A stretch of DNA of 52,962 bases from an uncultured Slackia sp. (GCA_937895975.1 CALBLG010000210.1:1-52962); one strand, 5' to 3'. Positions 24,043 to 33,216 are shown, numbered from the stretch's first letter. The notes: a model not told the origin generated them from the letters alone. Program-made: numbers and translations.

Positions 24043-24221
24043 GTGATTCCTCTAGCGTCAATCGTCATCGGTGTAGGCCAGCAACCCGCAAATTCGCATC
24101 TTGCCAGCGGAAATGCCCCTTGAAGCCTAGCAAACGAGCATGGGCTTCCGGTGAAGTCTCCGCGCCAATCAGCTGGTTGTGGGCATCGCCGATAAATGAC
24201 GCCTGTCCAAAGGCCTAGAGC

Positions 24222-25529
24222 CTATAGTTTCGTCGCCTTGCCGTACGTCGCGCCCTCGGCAGTGACGATCGTGCCATCGGCCAGAATATGATGGGGCAGC
24301 AATTCCAGAAGCGGCTTCACCACGAAATCGCGCTCGCACACACGAGGGTGGGGCAGCGTGAGCTCGTCGGTTTCGCCAACATACATCTGATAATCCAGAA
24401 TGTCCAAGTCGAGTGTACGCGGCCCGTTCTCGATTTCGCGCACGCGACCGAGGCTGTTTTCAATGGCGTGCAAGTACTTCAGCAGCTCTTTCGGCGGCAC
24501 GCCCGTGCGCAGCAGCACCACGGCGTTCACGAACGTATCCTGGTCCTCGTAATAGGCGGGCTCGCTTTCGTAATAGCTGGAAATATCGACGATCTGCGTG
24601 TCGGGAATAGAGCACAGGCCGGTAATAGCCTGCTGGAGGTTCGCGATTTTGCCTTCGGTCTCTTCGCCGGGATTTGCCACCAGGGCCACATTCGAACCCA
24701 AGCCCAAAAGCACGTAAGGACGCAGATTTTTCAGCGCCTTCATAGTTTCAGGCACATTGTGCGCGCGCACGATCGACGCGCCCAACTCGCACGCCATAAG
24801 CGCCTCTTGCGCCGACGCCTCGTCGCGATCAGCCGGAACGTCGATGCCATACGCCGAACCAATGTAGCTTTTGCGCGACACAGCGACCATGGTGGGGTAA
24901 CCCAGGCGATTGAACTCGTGGAAGTTGCGCATGAGTTCCATGGTTTGGCTAGCGGTTTTGCCAAAACCCGGGCCCGGGTCTACGCAGATGCGCTCGCGCG
25001 CGACGCCGACCGCCTCGAGCATTGCAGCCTGCTTGCCCAGATAGTCTTTCACTTCAGAAACTACGTCGACATACTGAGGGTCGTTTTGCATGGTGGCAGG
25101 TTCGCCCAGCATGTGCATCACGACAACGCCCGCATCGCAGTTCGCGACCACTTCGACCATCGCAGGGTCGCGGAATCCCGTCACGTCGTTGATGATGGCG
25201 GCGCCCGCCTCGACGCACGCACGCGCCACCTCAGCATGGCGGGTGTCGATGCTCACGCACATGCCCAAATCGGCAAGTTGACGCACCACGTCGAGTGTGC
25301 GCGAAAGCTCTTCTTCGACCGATACCTCGGCCGAACCGGGGCGGGTAGACTCGCCGCCCACGTCGATAATTTGCGCGCCGTCTTCGGCCATCTGACGGGC
25401 GAACGCCACCGCATCGGCGAATTCGTTATGCTGGCCGCCATCGCTGAACGAATCGGGCGTCACATTCAGAATGCCCATCACAACCGGGCGAGTGGAATCG
25501 AATTCGAACTTCCCGCACTTCCACATCAT
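24222..25529 (-). CDS. folP-folK: Bifunctional dihydropteroate synthase / HPPK (FolP-FolK fusion)
   Basis: A 435-residue fused folate-pathway enzyme. Residues about 14-270 are dihydropteroate synthase: GILNVTPDSFSDGG (19-32), DVGGESTRPG (56-65), DVTGFRDP, DPGPGFGK (184-191) and SRKSYIG, which join pterin diphosphate to p-aminobenzoate. Residues about 271-435 are 6-hydroxymethyl-dihydropterin pyrophosphokinase: LLGLGSN at the start, then YYESEPAYYEDQ, and GPRTLDLDIL, which provides the Mg-binding Asp pair. Fusions of these two activities are known, but in eukaryotes HPPK comes first; here DHPS comes first. No folB or folE is present in the window. Two consecutive ATGs are possible starts. Confidence 0.9.
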   Translation of the reverse strand: MMWKCGKFEFDSTRPVVMGILNVTPDSFSDGGQHNEFADAVAFARQMAEDGAQIIDVGGESTRPGSAEVSVEEELSRTLDVVRQLADLGMCVSIDTRHAEVARACVEAGAAIINDVTGFRDPAMVEVVANCDAGVVVMHMLGEPATMQNDPQYVDVVSEVKDYLGKQAAMLEAVGVARERICVDPGPGFGKTASQTMELMRNFHEFNRLGYPTMVAVSRKSYIGSAYGIDVPADRDEASAQEALMACELGASIVRAHNVPETMKALKNLRPYVLLGLGSNVALVANPGEETEGKIANLQQAITGLCSIPDTQIVDISSYYESEPAYYEDQDTFVNAVVLLRTGVPPKELLKYLHAIENSLGRVREIENGPRTLDLDILDYQMYVGETDELTLPHPRVCERDFVVKPLLELLPHHILADGTIVTAEGATYGKATKL

Positions 25530-25601
25530 GCTCGATCACTTCCCTCTTTTCGAAGGCGGCGCAACAAAAAAGCCACACCGCCGCTTTGTCCGAAACACAC
25601 A

Positions 25602-25640
25602 GGAACGCGTCCCCCGGCTTGTGCGCGGAAGACGCGTTCC
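25602..25640. repeat. 10-bp inverted repeat downstream of ftsH
   Basis: GGAACGCGTC (25602-25611) and GACGCGTTCC (25631-25640) pair perfectly with a 19-base spacer in the 145-bp gap between ftsH and folP-folK. It could stop transcription or stabilise the ftsH mRNA, but there is no T-run. Confidence 0.5.
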
Positions 25641-25674
25641 CCTTGATATTGCAATCGCCCCTTGCGGGTTGCGA

Positions 25675-27966
25675 CTATTCCCCAGCAGGCTCCTGCTTGC
25701 CGACAGGCTCCACGAGCGTGAACTCGTCGGTTTCGACGATTTCTCCCGCGGCCTCTTTCGCGGCATACTCGGCCCACGTGTCGTTCAACAGCGCTTCGCA
25801 TGCAGCGCCGTCAACCGTCTCGCGCTCAAGCAGAACCTCGGCCATGGTGTTCATCTGACTGGCGCGCTCGGAAAGGATCTTGTACGCGGTGTCGTGCGCC
25901 TGCTTCATAAGGCGAGCGACTTCCTCGTCGATGCGCTGAGCGGTTTCCGGCGAGTAGTCTTGCGTGTTGCCATAATCGCGGCCCAAGAACACCTCGTGGT
26001 TCGGCTGGCCGAACGTCTGTTGTCCAAGCGCATCGGACATGCCGTAGTTCACGACCATCTGGCGAGCCATCTTCGTGGCGCGCTCCAAGTCGTTGCTGGC
26101 GCCGGTGGTGATGTCGCCGCAGAAGATTTCCTCGGCAACGCGGCCGCCCAAGAACACGGCCAGCTCGTCGTACATCTCGTTGCGGCTCACCAGGAACTTG
26201 TCCTCGTCGGGAATGGACATGGTGTAGCCCAGAGCCCTGCCGCGCGGCACGATGGTGATCTTGTGCACCGGGTCGGCGTTCGGCAGCAAATGACCGACGA
26301 GCGCATGGCCCGACTCGTGGAACGCGATGGTGCGACGGGTTTTCTCGTTCATCACGCGGTTCTTGCGCTCGGGGCCCGCCATCAGGCGTTCCATGGATTC
26401 GTTGACCTCGGCCATGGAAATCTGCTTCTTGTTGCGGCGTGCGGTAAGCAGGGCGGCCTCGTTCATGAGATTCATCAAATCGGCGCCCGTCATGCCGCTC
26501 GTGAGCTTGGCGATGCGGGGCAGGTCGACGTCGGGACCAACCGGCTTGTTCTTCGCATGCACGGCAAGAATCTTCTCGCGGCCGCGAACGTCGGGCGCGT
26601 CAACCACGATCTGGCGATCGAAACGGCCCGGACGAAGCAACGCCGGGTCAAGCACATCGACGCGGTTGGTCGCGGCGATAAGCACCACGGCCTCGTTCTT
26701 CTCGAAGCCGTCCATCTCGACGAGCAGCTGGTTCAGCGTTTGCTCGCGCTCGTCGTGGCCGCCGCCCAAGCCGGCACCGCGCTGACGGCCCACGGCGTCG
26801 ATCTCGTCGATGAAGATGATCGACGGAGCCGCTTCCTTGGCGTGCTTGAACAGGTCGCGCACGCGGCTCGCGCCCACGCCCACGAACATCTCGACGAATT
26901 CGGAGCCCGAGATGCTGAAGAACGGCACCTGCGCCTCGCCGGCAACCGCGCGGGCGAGCAGCGTTTTGCCCGTGCCCGGAGGGCCAACCAACAGGCAGCC
27001 GCGCGGAATCTTCGCGCCCAGGTCTTGGTACTTCTTCGGATTGGTAAGGAAGTCTTTGATTTCCTGCAGCTCTTCAACGGCCTCGTCTTCGCCGGCAACG
27101 TCATCGAACTTCACATCGGGGTGTTCCTCGACGTATTCCTTCGCCTTGGCCTTGCCGAACGACATCTGCGAATTGTTCGCCTTGTTCATCTGGCTGAAGA
27201 AGAAGATCATCACCACGGTAATGATGATGACCGGCAGCAGGCTCACCAAAATATCGCTGAAGCCATCGGGCAATTTCACCTGGTACTGCACGTCGGGGTG
27301 GCTCTTCAAGAGTTGCATGAGCGAATCTTGGCCGACGTAGGTGGAGGTGTAGTTGCGCGGCGTGCCGACCGTCTGCTCGGAAAGCTCGGTGGTCTCGACC
27401 GTGGGGGCATCGGTGCCAAGCGCCGACTGCACCTGGGCATTCAGGGCCTCGAATGCGGAATTGTATGCATCGGAGGCCGTGGAGCCCGCTGTCGCGGCCG
27501 GGTAGTACGTGCCCGTTACGGTATAGCTGCCAGCATCGTAGACCACGTTCTGCACGCGGTCTTGCTCGACGGCCTGCACGAATTCAGACGTGATGAGCGT
27601 GTCGGTTTCGCTGGAGTTCATCATCGACATCATCTGGCTGCCGATGAACAGCGCCACCACGAAGAACAGGATGGCCGAAATGATGCTCACGCGCTGCGGC
27701 GGGCGAGACATCATCTGCTTGGCGTCTTTCGGGTCGATGTTGAACATCGAAGAATTGCGCTGGCCCTGGCTGCCGCCGTTTTGTTGCGGCTGCTGGCCTT
27801 GCTGTTGCGGAACCTGGCCATAGGGGTTCGGCTGCTGGCCGGGCTGCTGCTGCGGCTGCTGGCCATACGGGGCCGGCTGCTGCGGCTGGCCTTGCTGCTG
27901 CGGCTGCGGAGCCGGCGGCACAGGCTGCTGGTTCTGGTTGTCGTTTTGGTTGGGTGTTTCGCTCAT
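25675..27966 (-). CDS. ftsH: ATP-dependent zinc metalloprotease FtsH
   Basis: A 763-residue membrane-anchored AAA+ protease that degrades misfolded membrane and some soluble proteins. I start it at ATG 27966, which shares one base with the hpt stop (TAATG) and follows AAGGA. TM1 is at about 94-114, an extracytoplasmic domain spans 115-235, and TM2 is at 236-257. Walker A GPPGTGKT is at 327-334, Walker B FIDEID at 384-389, and the second region of homology (ATNRVDVLDPALLRPGR) follows. The zinc motif HESGH is at 549-553. The first 70 residues are rich in Pro, Gln and Asn, an unusually long cytoplasmic extension for FtsH. Confidence 0.95.
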   Translation of the reverse strand: MSETPNQNDNQNQQPVPPAPQPQQQGQPQQPAPYGQQPQQQPGQQPNPYGQVPQQQGQQPQQNGGSQGQRNSSMFNIDPKDAKQMMSRPPQRVSIISAILFFVVALFIGSQMMSMMNSSETDTLITSEFVQAVEQDRVQNVVYDAGSYTVTGTYYPAATAGSTASDAYNSAFEALNAQVQSALGTDAPTVETTELSEQTVGTPRNYTSTYVGQDSLMQLLKSHPDVQYQVKLPDGFSDILVSLLPVIIITVVMIFFFSQMNKANNSQMSFGKAKAKEYVEEHPDVKFDDVAGEDEAVEELQEIKDFLTNPKKYQDLGAKIPRGCLLVGPPGTGKTLLARAVAGEAQVPFFSISGSEFVEMFVGVGASRVRDLFKHAKEAAPSIIFIDEIDAVGRQRGAGLGGGHDEREQTLNQLLVEMDGFEKNEAVVLIAATNRVDVLDPALLRPGRFDRQIVVDAPDVRGREKILAVHAKNKPVGPDVDLPRIAKLTSGMTGADLMNLMNEAALLTARRNKKQISMAEVNESMERLMAGPERKNRVMNEKTRRTIAFHESGHALVGHLLPNADPVHKITIVPRGRALGYTMSIPDEDKFLVSRNEMYDELAVFLGGRVAEEIFCGDITTGASNDLERATKMARQMVVNYGMSDALGQQTFGQPNHEVFLGRDYGNTQDYSPETAQRIDEEVARLMKQAHDTAYKILSERASQMNTMAEVLLERETVDGAACEALLNDTWAEYAAKEAAGEIVETDEFTLVEPVGKQEPAGE

Positions 27967-28574
27967 TATTTTCCTTGATACACTTCCGGCTTCAAAATGC
28001 CGATGTAGGGCAGGTTGCGATAGCGCTCGGCGTAATCCAAGCCATAGCCCACGATGAATGCGTCGGGGCATTCGAAGCCCACGTATTTGCAGTCGATTTC
28101 AGCTTGCTCGGGGTTCTTCTTCTTCAGAAGCGCCGCGATGGAAATCGAAGCGGGGTTGCGCGATTCCAGCACGCGAAGCAGGTACTTCAGCGTAAGGCCC
28201 GAATCCAAGATATCTTCCGCGATAATGACATGGCGACCTTCGATGTTAGACGTGAGGTCTTTCAGGATGCGCACGACGCCCGAGCTTTTCGTGCCCGTGC
28301 CGTACGAGGACACGGCCATGTAGTCCATCTCGAACGGCAAATCGATCTGGCGCGCAAGGTCGGACATGTAGATTGCCGCGCCGCGCAGCACGCTGACCAT
28401 TAGGATCGACGGATCGCCATGGGGCGTTTCGTCGAACGCGACATTGCGATAGTCTTCGGTAATTTGACGGCCGATTTCCGCAACGCGCTCGTGAATCATT
28501 TCCTCGCTATAGAGAACTTCCTCGACATCTGCGTCACCAAACGTGACGCTTGATTTTGAAGCGGCTGAAGCCAT
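27966..28574 (-). CDS. hpt: Hypoxanthine phosphoribosyltransferase
   Basis: A 202-residue cytoplasmic purine-salvage enzyme. The PRPP-binding motif is VIIAEDILDSGLTL near residue 117, with the flexible-loop segment AVSSYGTGTKSSG near 86 and the purine-site segment FECPDAFIVGYGLDYAERYRNLP (FECPDAFIVGYG then LDYAERYRNLP) near 168. These fit bacterial HGPRT. hpt upstream of ftsH is a widespread Gram-positive arrangement, in which tilS often precedes; tilS is absent here. The stop overlaps the ftsH start by one base. Confidence 0.93.
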   Translation of the reverse strand: MASAASKSSVTFGDADVEEVLYSEEMIHERVAEIGRQITEDYRNVAFDETPHGDPSILMVSVLRGAAIYMSDLARQIDLPFEMDYMAVSSYGTGTKSSGVVRILKDLTSNIEGRHVIIAEDILDSGLTLKYLLRVLESRNPASISIAALLKKKNPEQAEIDCKYVGFECPDAFIVGYGLDYAERYRNLPYIGILKPEVYQGK

Positions 28575-28757
28575 TCGGCCACCACACCCTCTCGCTCGAT
28601 TAAGACCTAAAGCTGCAGTTTAGCATCAGGGGCCGCGCCGCCAGCAACGATAAGGCAACGCCACAGTGAAAAACACGATTTCACGATGTCATGAACCGAA
28701 AGAGCAGCCGGATGGGCCAAAGGGATAAGCGCCTTGACCAACCGAGAACCCACCGCA

Positions 28758-28783
28758 AAGGGGCCCGCAGCAGCGAGCCCCTT
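28758..28783 (-). terminator. Weak hairpin after the Pro/Gln-rich membrane protein
   Basis: AAGGGGC (28758-28764) pairs with GCCCCTT (28777-28783). On the minus strand only three T follow, so it is at best a weak terminator. Confidence 0.35.
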
Positions 28784-28792
28784 GTCGAACGC

Positions 28793-29296
28793 TTAGTAAT
28801 ATGAGTAGTACGAATGCGAGTACGTGGTTGCGGCGCATGCTGCCGCGCCAAACAGTATCGTGAACAGAACGATCGCCACGATTTCGGCCAAAAAGCCAAA
28901 CAGCGCGAACGTCACGGCCTCGCTTTTCGCCTGCGGGAAATTGCTCTGGTTCGTGAGCCACGCCAGCAGAATGGCGATGGGCCCCATGAAAAAGCCGCAT
29001 ACGGCCCAGCCGAATTTCATGCCGCCCGTAAGGTAGAGCAGCGGCATGCCGGGCATGTTCTGCGGACGCTGGGGCTGTTGCGGCGCACCGTAATACGGCG
29101 GCTGCTGCGGAGGCACGTGCTGGCCCGCCGCCTGCTGATGAGGAATTTGGGTACCTGCGGGCGGTACGGGCGCGCCTTGGGGCTGGGCGCCTGCGGCGCG
29201 ATTGGCGGGTTGCGAAGCCGCGGCGTACGGAGACGCGGGCGGCTGCGGCGCAGCGCCGGGCGTTGCCTGCGGGGAAGTTTTCTCGGGTTCGGTCAT
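28793..29296 (-). CDS. Membrane protein with Pro/Gln-rich N-terminal tail
   Basis: A 167-residue protein that I do not recognise. I start it at ATG 29296, which has GAGGA upstream. Residues 1-85 are low-complexity Pro/Gln/Ala (for example QQPPYYGAPQQPQRPQN). Two hydrophobic segments follow: about 98-115 (FGWAVCGFFMGPIAILLAWL) and about 130-153 (ALFGFLAEIVAIVLFTILFG). A short tail of Ser/Tyr residues (TYSHSYYSYY) ends the protein. The layout resembles small Gram-positive proteins with a proline-rich arm and a two-span domain. It lies upstream of hpt-ftsH on the same strand, and FtsH has a similar Pro/Gln-rich tail. Confidence 0.65.
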   Translation of the reverse strand: MTEPEKTSPQATPGAAPQPPASPYAAASQPANRAAGAQPQGAPVPPAGTQIPHQQAAGQHVPPQQPPYYGAPQQPQRPQNMPGMPLLYLTGGMKFGWAVCGFFMGPIAILLAWLTNQSNFPQAKSEAVTFALFGFLAEIVAIVLFTILFGAAACAATTYSHSYYSYY

Positions 29297-29464
29297 AGCA
29301 TCCTCGATTCTTGAGAGACTGGCCTTTCCGCCATTATACGCACGAATGCCGCCCAGACGCACCCAGGCGGCATTCGATTCGAATTCAAAAGAGGATGGTT
29401 ACCTAAACGTTGCCCGCAGACCAACTTGGACCAGGGGAACGGCCCCCTTGGCCCAAACGCCTCC

Positions 29465-31015
29465 CTAGCTTTTCGCCTTGTAATCTTTGCCGATGATCAC
29501 CAGATAGGCGCCGTCGTAGGTATAGCTGCCATCGTTGACCGTGGGGGTGCCCACGCCCAATACGTTGGCTATGCTTTGCGCCACGCTGGCATCGGTGCCC
29601 TTGTCGTAGATGACGAGCGTCTTGCTGTAGTCGTACGAATCGGCGTCGCCCGTGGTGGTAATGTCGTAACCCCTGTTGGTAAGCGAGCTCGACGCCGATG
29701 CGGCCGCGCCCGACGTGCCGCTGCCGTTGCGCACTTCCACCTGCTCGCCGCTGCCGTTGTCCGACAGGCTCGACTCTTCGCCGTACAGCACCGACTGCGC
29801 AATGTATTCGCCGCTGATGGTGCCATCGGTCACGCCGCCGTTATTCTGCGAATCGGATTCGTCGGGCGTCGGCGACAACCCTTGGTCGATGCGCTTCATC
29901 ATGGCCGCCCAGGCTTCATTGTTGCTGTACTCATACCAGCCGCCGTCCTCGTACGACGATGTGGTGGGATTCATCGTGGAATAGATGTCGGTCGACGTAT
30001 CCATGCCGCACATCGACATGGCCACCGACGCTATGTCGGACACTTTCATATCGGTGGTCACGTAATCGCACAGCGACGTTACGGTGTTGGCCATGGTCGC
30101 GGGATCGGTTTCCAGAAGCTTCTTCGCGATGGCGCCAAGCACCATGCGCTGGTTTGCCGCGCGGTAGTAGTCGCCCGAGCCGTAGTCGTCGTAGGCATGG
30201 CGGCTGCGGCACAGGATGAGCGCCTGATCGCCATTCAGGGTTTGCAGGCCCGCATCCACGTGGCCGCCGGCCAGGTCGTCGTCAATGGTGATGGGCACAT
30301 CAACCTCCACGCCGCCCAACGCGTCGACGACCGCCTTGAAGCCGTCGAAATTGATTTCCGCGTAATGGGAAATGGGCACGCCCGCGAACTTCGACACGGT
30401 TTTCACCGCAAGCGCGGGGCCGCCGAACGTGTACGCGGCGTTGATCTTATTAACGCCGTAACCTTCGATGTCGACCAGCGTGTCGCGCTCGATCGAAACG
30501 AGCGTGACCTTCTTCTGGACGGGATCGATGCGCGCGAGCATCATCGAATCGCTGCGGTAGGTGTCGTCGGTTTCGCCGCTTTGTTCGCGCGCAGCCGATT
30601 TGTCGGTGCCCATGATTAGCATGTAGAACGGCTCTGAAAGCGATTTATCGGAAAGCACCGCACGCGTTTCGTCATCGACGCCGGCGCCCAATTTGCCGTT
30701 GAGCACACCCATGTACGCCAAAGCCGCCCCGCCGCCGACAAGCAGCACCGCCAGCAGCGCGCCCACCACGCCACCGATGATTTTGCGACGACGCTTCTTC
30801 GCGCGAATGCGCGAGTATTCCGCCTGCGTTGATTGGCGCGAATACGACGAAGACGGCGCACGGTTGCCCGTGTCGCCATACGCAGCGCGGGAATAGGAGC
30901 GCGCAACCGGCTGCTGGCGACGATCGGAACCGTCGCGCCGGCGAGGGGTATTCGAGCGCCGGGGCGGTTCTCCCGTTGGAAATGAGTCGAACGAGCTGCG
31001 TTTTCGAGAAGCCAT
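29465..31015 (-). CDS. LCP (LytR-CpsA-Psr) family protein with LytR_C domain
   Basis: A 516-residue membrane-anchored enzyme. LCP proteins transfer glycopolymers from undecaprenyl carriers to peptidoglycan or proteins. I start it at ATG 31015, with AGGAGC upstream. A basic, Arg/Ser-rich cytoplasmic segment (1-78) and one TM (79-102) precede the LCP domain (about 130-330), with MGTDKS, RSDSMMLARIDP, VSIERDTLVDIEGYGVNKIN and CRSRHAYDDYGSGDYYRAANQR (CRSRHAYDDYG then SGDYYRAANQR). These hold the conserved arginines and aspartates for pyrophosphate and Mg. The last ~95 residues form a LytR_C domain (VEVRNGSGTSGAAASA ... AYLVIIGKDYKAKS). The paralogue at 34881-36410 has a near-identical catalytic domain but a different C-terminus. 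Confidence 0.9.
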   Translation of the reverse strand: MASRKRSSFDSFPTGEPPRRSNTPRRRDGSDRRQQPVARSYSRAAYGDTGNRAPSSSYSRQSTQAEYSRIRAKKRRRKIIGGVVGALLAVLLVGGGAALAYMGVLNGKLGAGVDDETRAVLSDKSLSEPFYMLIMGTDKSAAREQSGETDDTYRSDSMMLARIDPVQKKVTLVSIERDTLVDIEGYGVNKINAAYTFGGPALAVKTVSKFAGVPISHYAEINFDGFKAVVDALGGVEVDVPITIDDDLAGGHVDAGLQTLNGDQALILCRSRHAYDDYGSGDYYRAANQRMVLGAIAKKLLETDPATMANTVTSLCDYVTTDMKVSDIASVAMSMCGMDTSTDIYSTMNPTTSSYEDGGWYEYSNNEAWAAMMKRIDQGLSPTPDESDSQNNGGVTDGTISGEYIAQSVLYGEESSLSDNGSGEQVEVRNGSGTSGAAASASSSLTNRGYDITTTGDADSYDYSKTLVIYDKGTDASVAQSIANVLGVGTPTVNDGSYTYDGAYLVIIGKDYKAKS

Positions 31016-31153
31016 ATCTGCTCCTAGTTCTTTATGCGCCCAAGGGCGCCGCGCACGAAGGCGCACGTAAGCGAGACTTTATCGTATCAGGCGAGCCGCC
31101 CGCCCCACCGCGCAATTCGGCAAATTACACAGCGCTGAAAGGCGCCTGAAAGA

Positions 31154-31190
31154 AAATGGGACACCCGCCTCAGGGGCAAATGTCCCATTT
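31154..31190. repeat. AAATGGGACA palindromic element, copy 2
   Basis: AAATGGGACA (31154-31163) and TGTCCCATTT (31181-31190) flank CCCGCCTCAGGGGCAAA. The inner GCCTCAGGGGC is shared, in inverted orientation, with the copy at 34840-34876. The element lies in the 343-bp gap between the divergent LCP and flavoprotein genes. Confidence 0.65.
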
Positions 31191-31216
31191 CCAGCGAAAG
31201 CCTCTCCCCCATTATC

Positions 31217-31259
31217 GGGTATATTCGCTTAAAACCCCAGGTACATGGCGAATATACCC
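31217..31259. promoter_or_regulatory. Operator-like 12-bp inverted repeat upstream of the flavoprotein
   Basis: GGGTATATTCGC (31217-31228) and its exact complement (31248-31259) are separated by 19 bases. It is AT-rich within a GC-rich region, centred about 120 bases before the flavoprotein ATG, in a divergent gap. It suits a dimeric or tetrameric regulator site. The linked LuxR-type regulator at 33217 is a candidate binder (inference). Confidence 0.5.
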
Positions 31260-31358
31260 AACTGTGGGCGATGAATGCGCAGCAGGCAGCTGTTTGAATG
31301 AGCGGTGTCGCGCCAAGCGAGGGACTTGGCCGCATACCAACTTATCAGGAGGGACATC

Positions 31359-33065
31359 ATGGAGAAGAACCTTTCCCGTCGCGGATTTTTGACGGGCAGT
31401 GCCGCCGCGGGCGCCCTGGCCGCGCTGGGACTTGCGGGCTGCTCGCCCGCGAAGACGGACACAAGCGCGTCTAACTCGTCCAAAAATGCAAAGCAGGCAA
31501 CCAGCTGGCGCGATAAGCCCGAAATGCCCAGCATCGATGAGACCGTCGACGTCGACATCGTCGTCGTGGGCGGCGGCAACGGCGGCATTGTCGCCGCGAC
31601 CACGGCGGCGCAAAACGGCGCGAAAACCGTCGTTTTGGAGAAAGCCGGCCAGGTGGCCATGGCCCGCGAGGCTATCGGCGCGTTGAACGCCGAAGCCGAC
31701 CATCAGGAAGACGTGCCCACGCTCTTGAACCACGCAAATCAAGTCGAGAGCGGCGACGCCAACATGCTTATGTACAAAACCTGGGCTGAAAAATCGGGCG
31801 AGATGATCACCTGGATGAAGGAAACCCTGGAGCCCAAGGGCATGTGCTTCCCGTTCGAATGGCACGCCCCCAGCGACCCGCACGCATACTACCCCGCCAT
31901 GTGCTACAACCCCATCATGGGCGAATACAACCCCGACGGCCCGAACTATGGCGCTTACGCCCATCTTGAAGTGCTGGCCGACGTATTCACGAACGATTTG
32001 GGCGGAGAGATTCGCTTCAATACCACCGCGCAGCAGCTGATTCAAGACGAATCGGGCAAGGTGACAGGCGTTGTGGCGCTCGACCAAGACGGAAAGGCGA
32101 TCCAGTTCAATGCCGCCAAGGGCGTTATCGTGTGCACCGGCGGCTACGGCGCCAACACCGAGATGCTCGACGAGCTTGCGCCCGGCAACACCAAATGGTG
32201 CGGCCTGACAAGCGCCACCACCGAAACCGGCGACGGAATCAAAATGGCGCTGTGGGCCGGCGCGCAACTCGAGGCGGGCGGCGCGGCCATGATTTGGAAT
32301 CGCGCAATTCTGCCCGACGGGTTCGAGTTCAACGACGATCGCATGGGCGGCGACATCTTCCTGCCCGGAAGCCAGCCGTTCCTGCATGTGAACATCAATG
32401 GCGAGCGATTCATGAACGAAGACCAGTGCTACCCGATGAGCTATGCCGCCGGCGCAAACCAGCCGGGCCACTATTCCTGGATCGTGTGGGATGGCGACTA
32501 TTGGGAAGATATCCAGAAGTTCGACACCGGCGGATGCTCGCGCCTCGTTCCCGCGCCTTCGGGCACGGCGTTCAATGCCGACGTGTATGACTGCGAGCAA
32601 ATCACCAAAGAGCACCTCGATAGCTTCTGGCTGCAGCCACGCCTGGAAAACGGCTCCTTGAAGAAGGCCGACACCCTTGACGAGCTGGCAAAGGCCATGG
32701 GCTTCGACGCCGACCAAACCGCCACGTTCAAGCAGACTATCGCTCACTACAACGAGCTCGCCGATGCAGGGGTCGACACCGATTTTGGCAAACCGGCGTA
32801 CCGTTTGTCCGACGTGAAAACCGCGCCTTTCTATGCAGCGCGCATCGCTGGCGCACTGCTGGTGACGATTCACGGCGTGATTACCGACGTAAACAGCCAG
32901 CCGCTTCGCGAAGACGGAACGGTTATCGACGGCCTGTACGTGTGCGGCAACGATCAAGGCGGCTTCTATCCGCATAACTACCCCAGCAACTTCACCGGCA
33001 TCAACGCGGGCCGCACGGCGACCTTCGCCCGCATCGCCGCCAAACATGCGCTGGGCGTAAAGTAA
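31359..33065 (+). CDS. Tat-exported FAD-dependent reductase (fumarate-reductase-like flavoprotein)
   Basis: A 568-residue flavoprotein of the FAD-binding fumarate reductase/urocanate reductase group, probably an extracytoplasmic reductase using a respiratory electron donor. I start it at ATG 31359, with AGGAGGG upstream. A twin-arginine signal (SRRGFLTGSA, residues 6-15) leads to the lipobox LGLAGC (Cys28). The dinucleotide-binding motif is IVVVGGGNGGIVAA at 67-80. C-terminal DGLYVCGNDQGGF and NYPSNFTGINAGRTATFARIAA bind FAD. No N-terminal FMN or haem domain is present. Such genes are numerous in Eggerthellaceae and their substrates are mostly unknown. A LuxR regulator gene faces it downstream. 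Confidence 0.85.
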   Translation: MEKNLSRRGFLTGSAAAGALAALGLAGCSPAKTDTSASNSSKNAKQATSWRDKPEMPSIDETVDVDIVVVGGGNGGIVAATTAAQNGAKTVVLEKAGQVAMAREAIGALNAEADHQEDVPTLLNHANQVESGDANMLMYKTWAEKSGEMITWMKETLEPKGMCFPFEWHAPSDPHAYYPAMCYNPIMGEYNPDGPNYGAYAHLEVLADVFTNDLGGEIRFNTTAQQLIQDESGKVTGVVALDQDGKAIQFNAAKGVIVCTGGYGANTEMLDELAPGNTKWCGLTSATTETGDGIKMALWAGAQLEAGGAAMIWNRAILPDGFEFNDDRMGGDIFLPGSQPFLHVNINGERFMNEDQCYPMSYAAGANQPGHYSWIVWDGDYWEDIQKFDTGGCSRLVPAPSGTAFNADVYDCEQITKEHLDSFWLQPRLENGSLKKADTLDELAKAMGFDADQTATFKQTIAHYNELADAGVDTDFGKPAYRLSDVKTAPFYAARIAGALLVTIHGVITDVNSQPLREDGTVIDGLYVCGNDQGGFYPHNYPSNFTGINAGRTATFARIAAKHALGVK

Positions 33066-33113
33066 GCACCAATTCCCCTTCCGGCCAACCCCTCCCTACG
33101 GCCTGGCATAAGA

Positions 33114-33151
33114 AAGGCTCTCGCGACCGATAAAGCGCGAGAGCCTTTTTT
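33114..33151. terminator. Bidirectional terminator between flavoprotein and luxR genes
   Basis: AAGGCTCTCGCG (33114-33125) pairs perfectly with CGCGAGAGCCTT (33136-33147) and runs into six T on the plus strand. The minus-strand side has a shorter T-run. The flanking genes converge here. Confidence 0.85.
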
Positions 33152-33216
33152 CATGAACGATTTCAAAATCGCCAAAGCGAGCCCGTCGAGTGTCAAGCCG
33201 CAATCGAGCGCACAGC

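Noticed and set aside
24043..24221. 49-codon minus-strand stop-to-stop frame (SFIGDAHNQLIGAETSPE...) between folP-folK and the biotin-ligase-like gene
   Set aside because: The sequence looks somewhat protein-like and could be a gene remnant, but it has no start codon or ribosome site and I recognise no family.
25471..27978. Long open frame of over 800 codons on the plus strand opposite ftsH
   Set aside because: It is the antisense of a clear FtsH gene, has His/Arg/Ala-rich composition with no domain, and is a by-product of GC-rich third positions.
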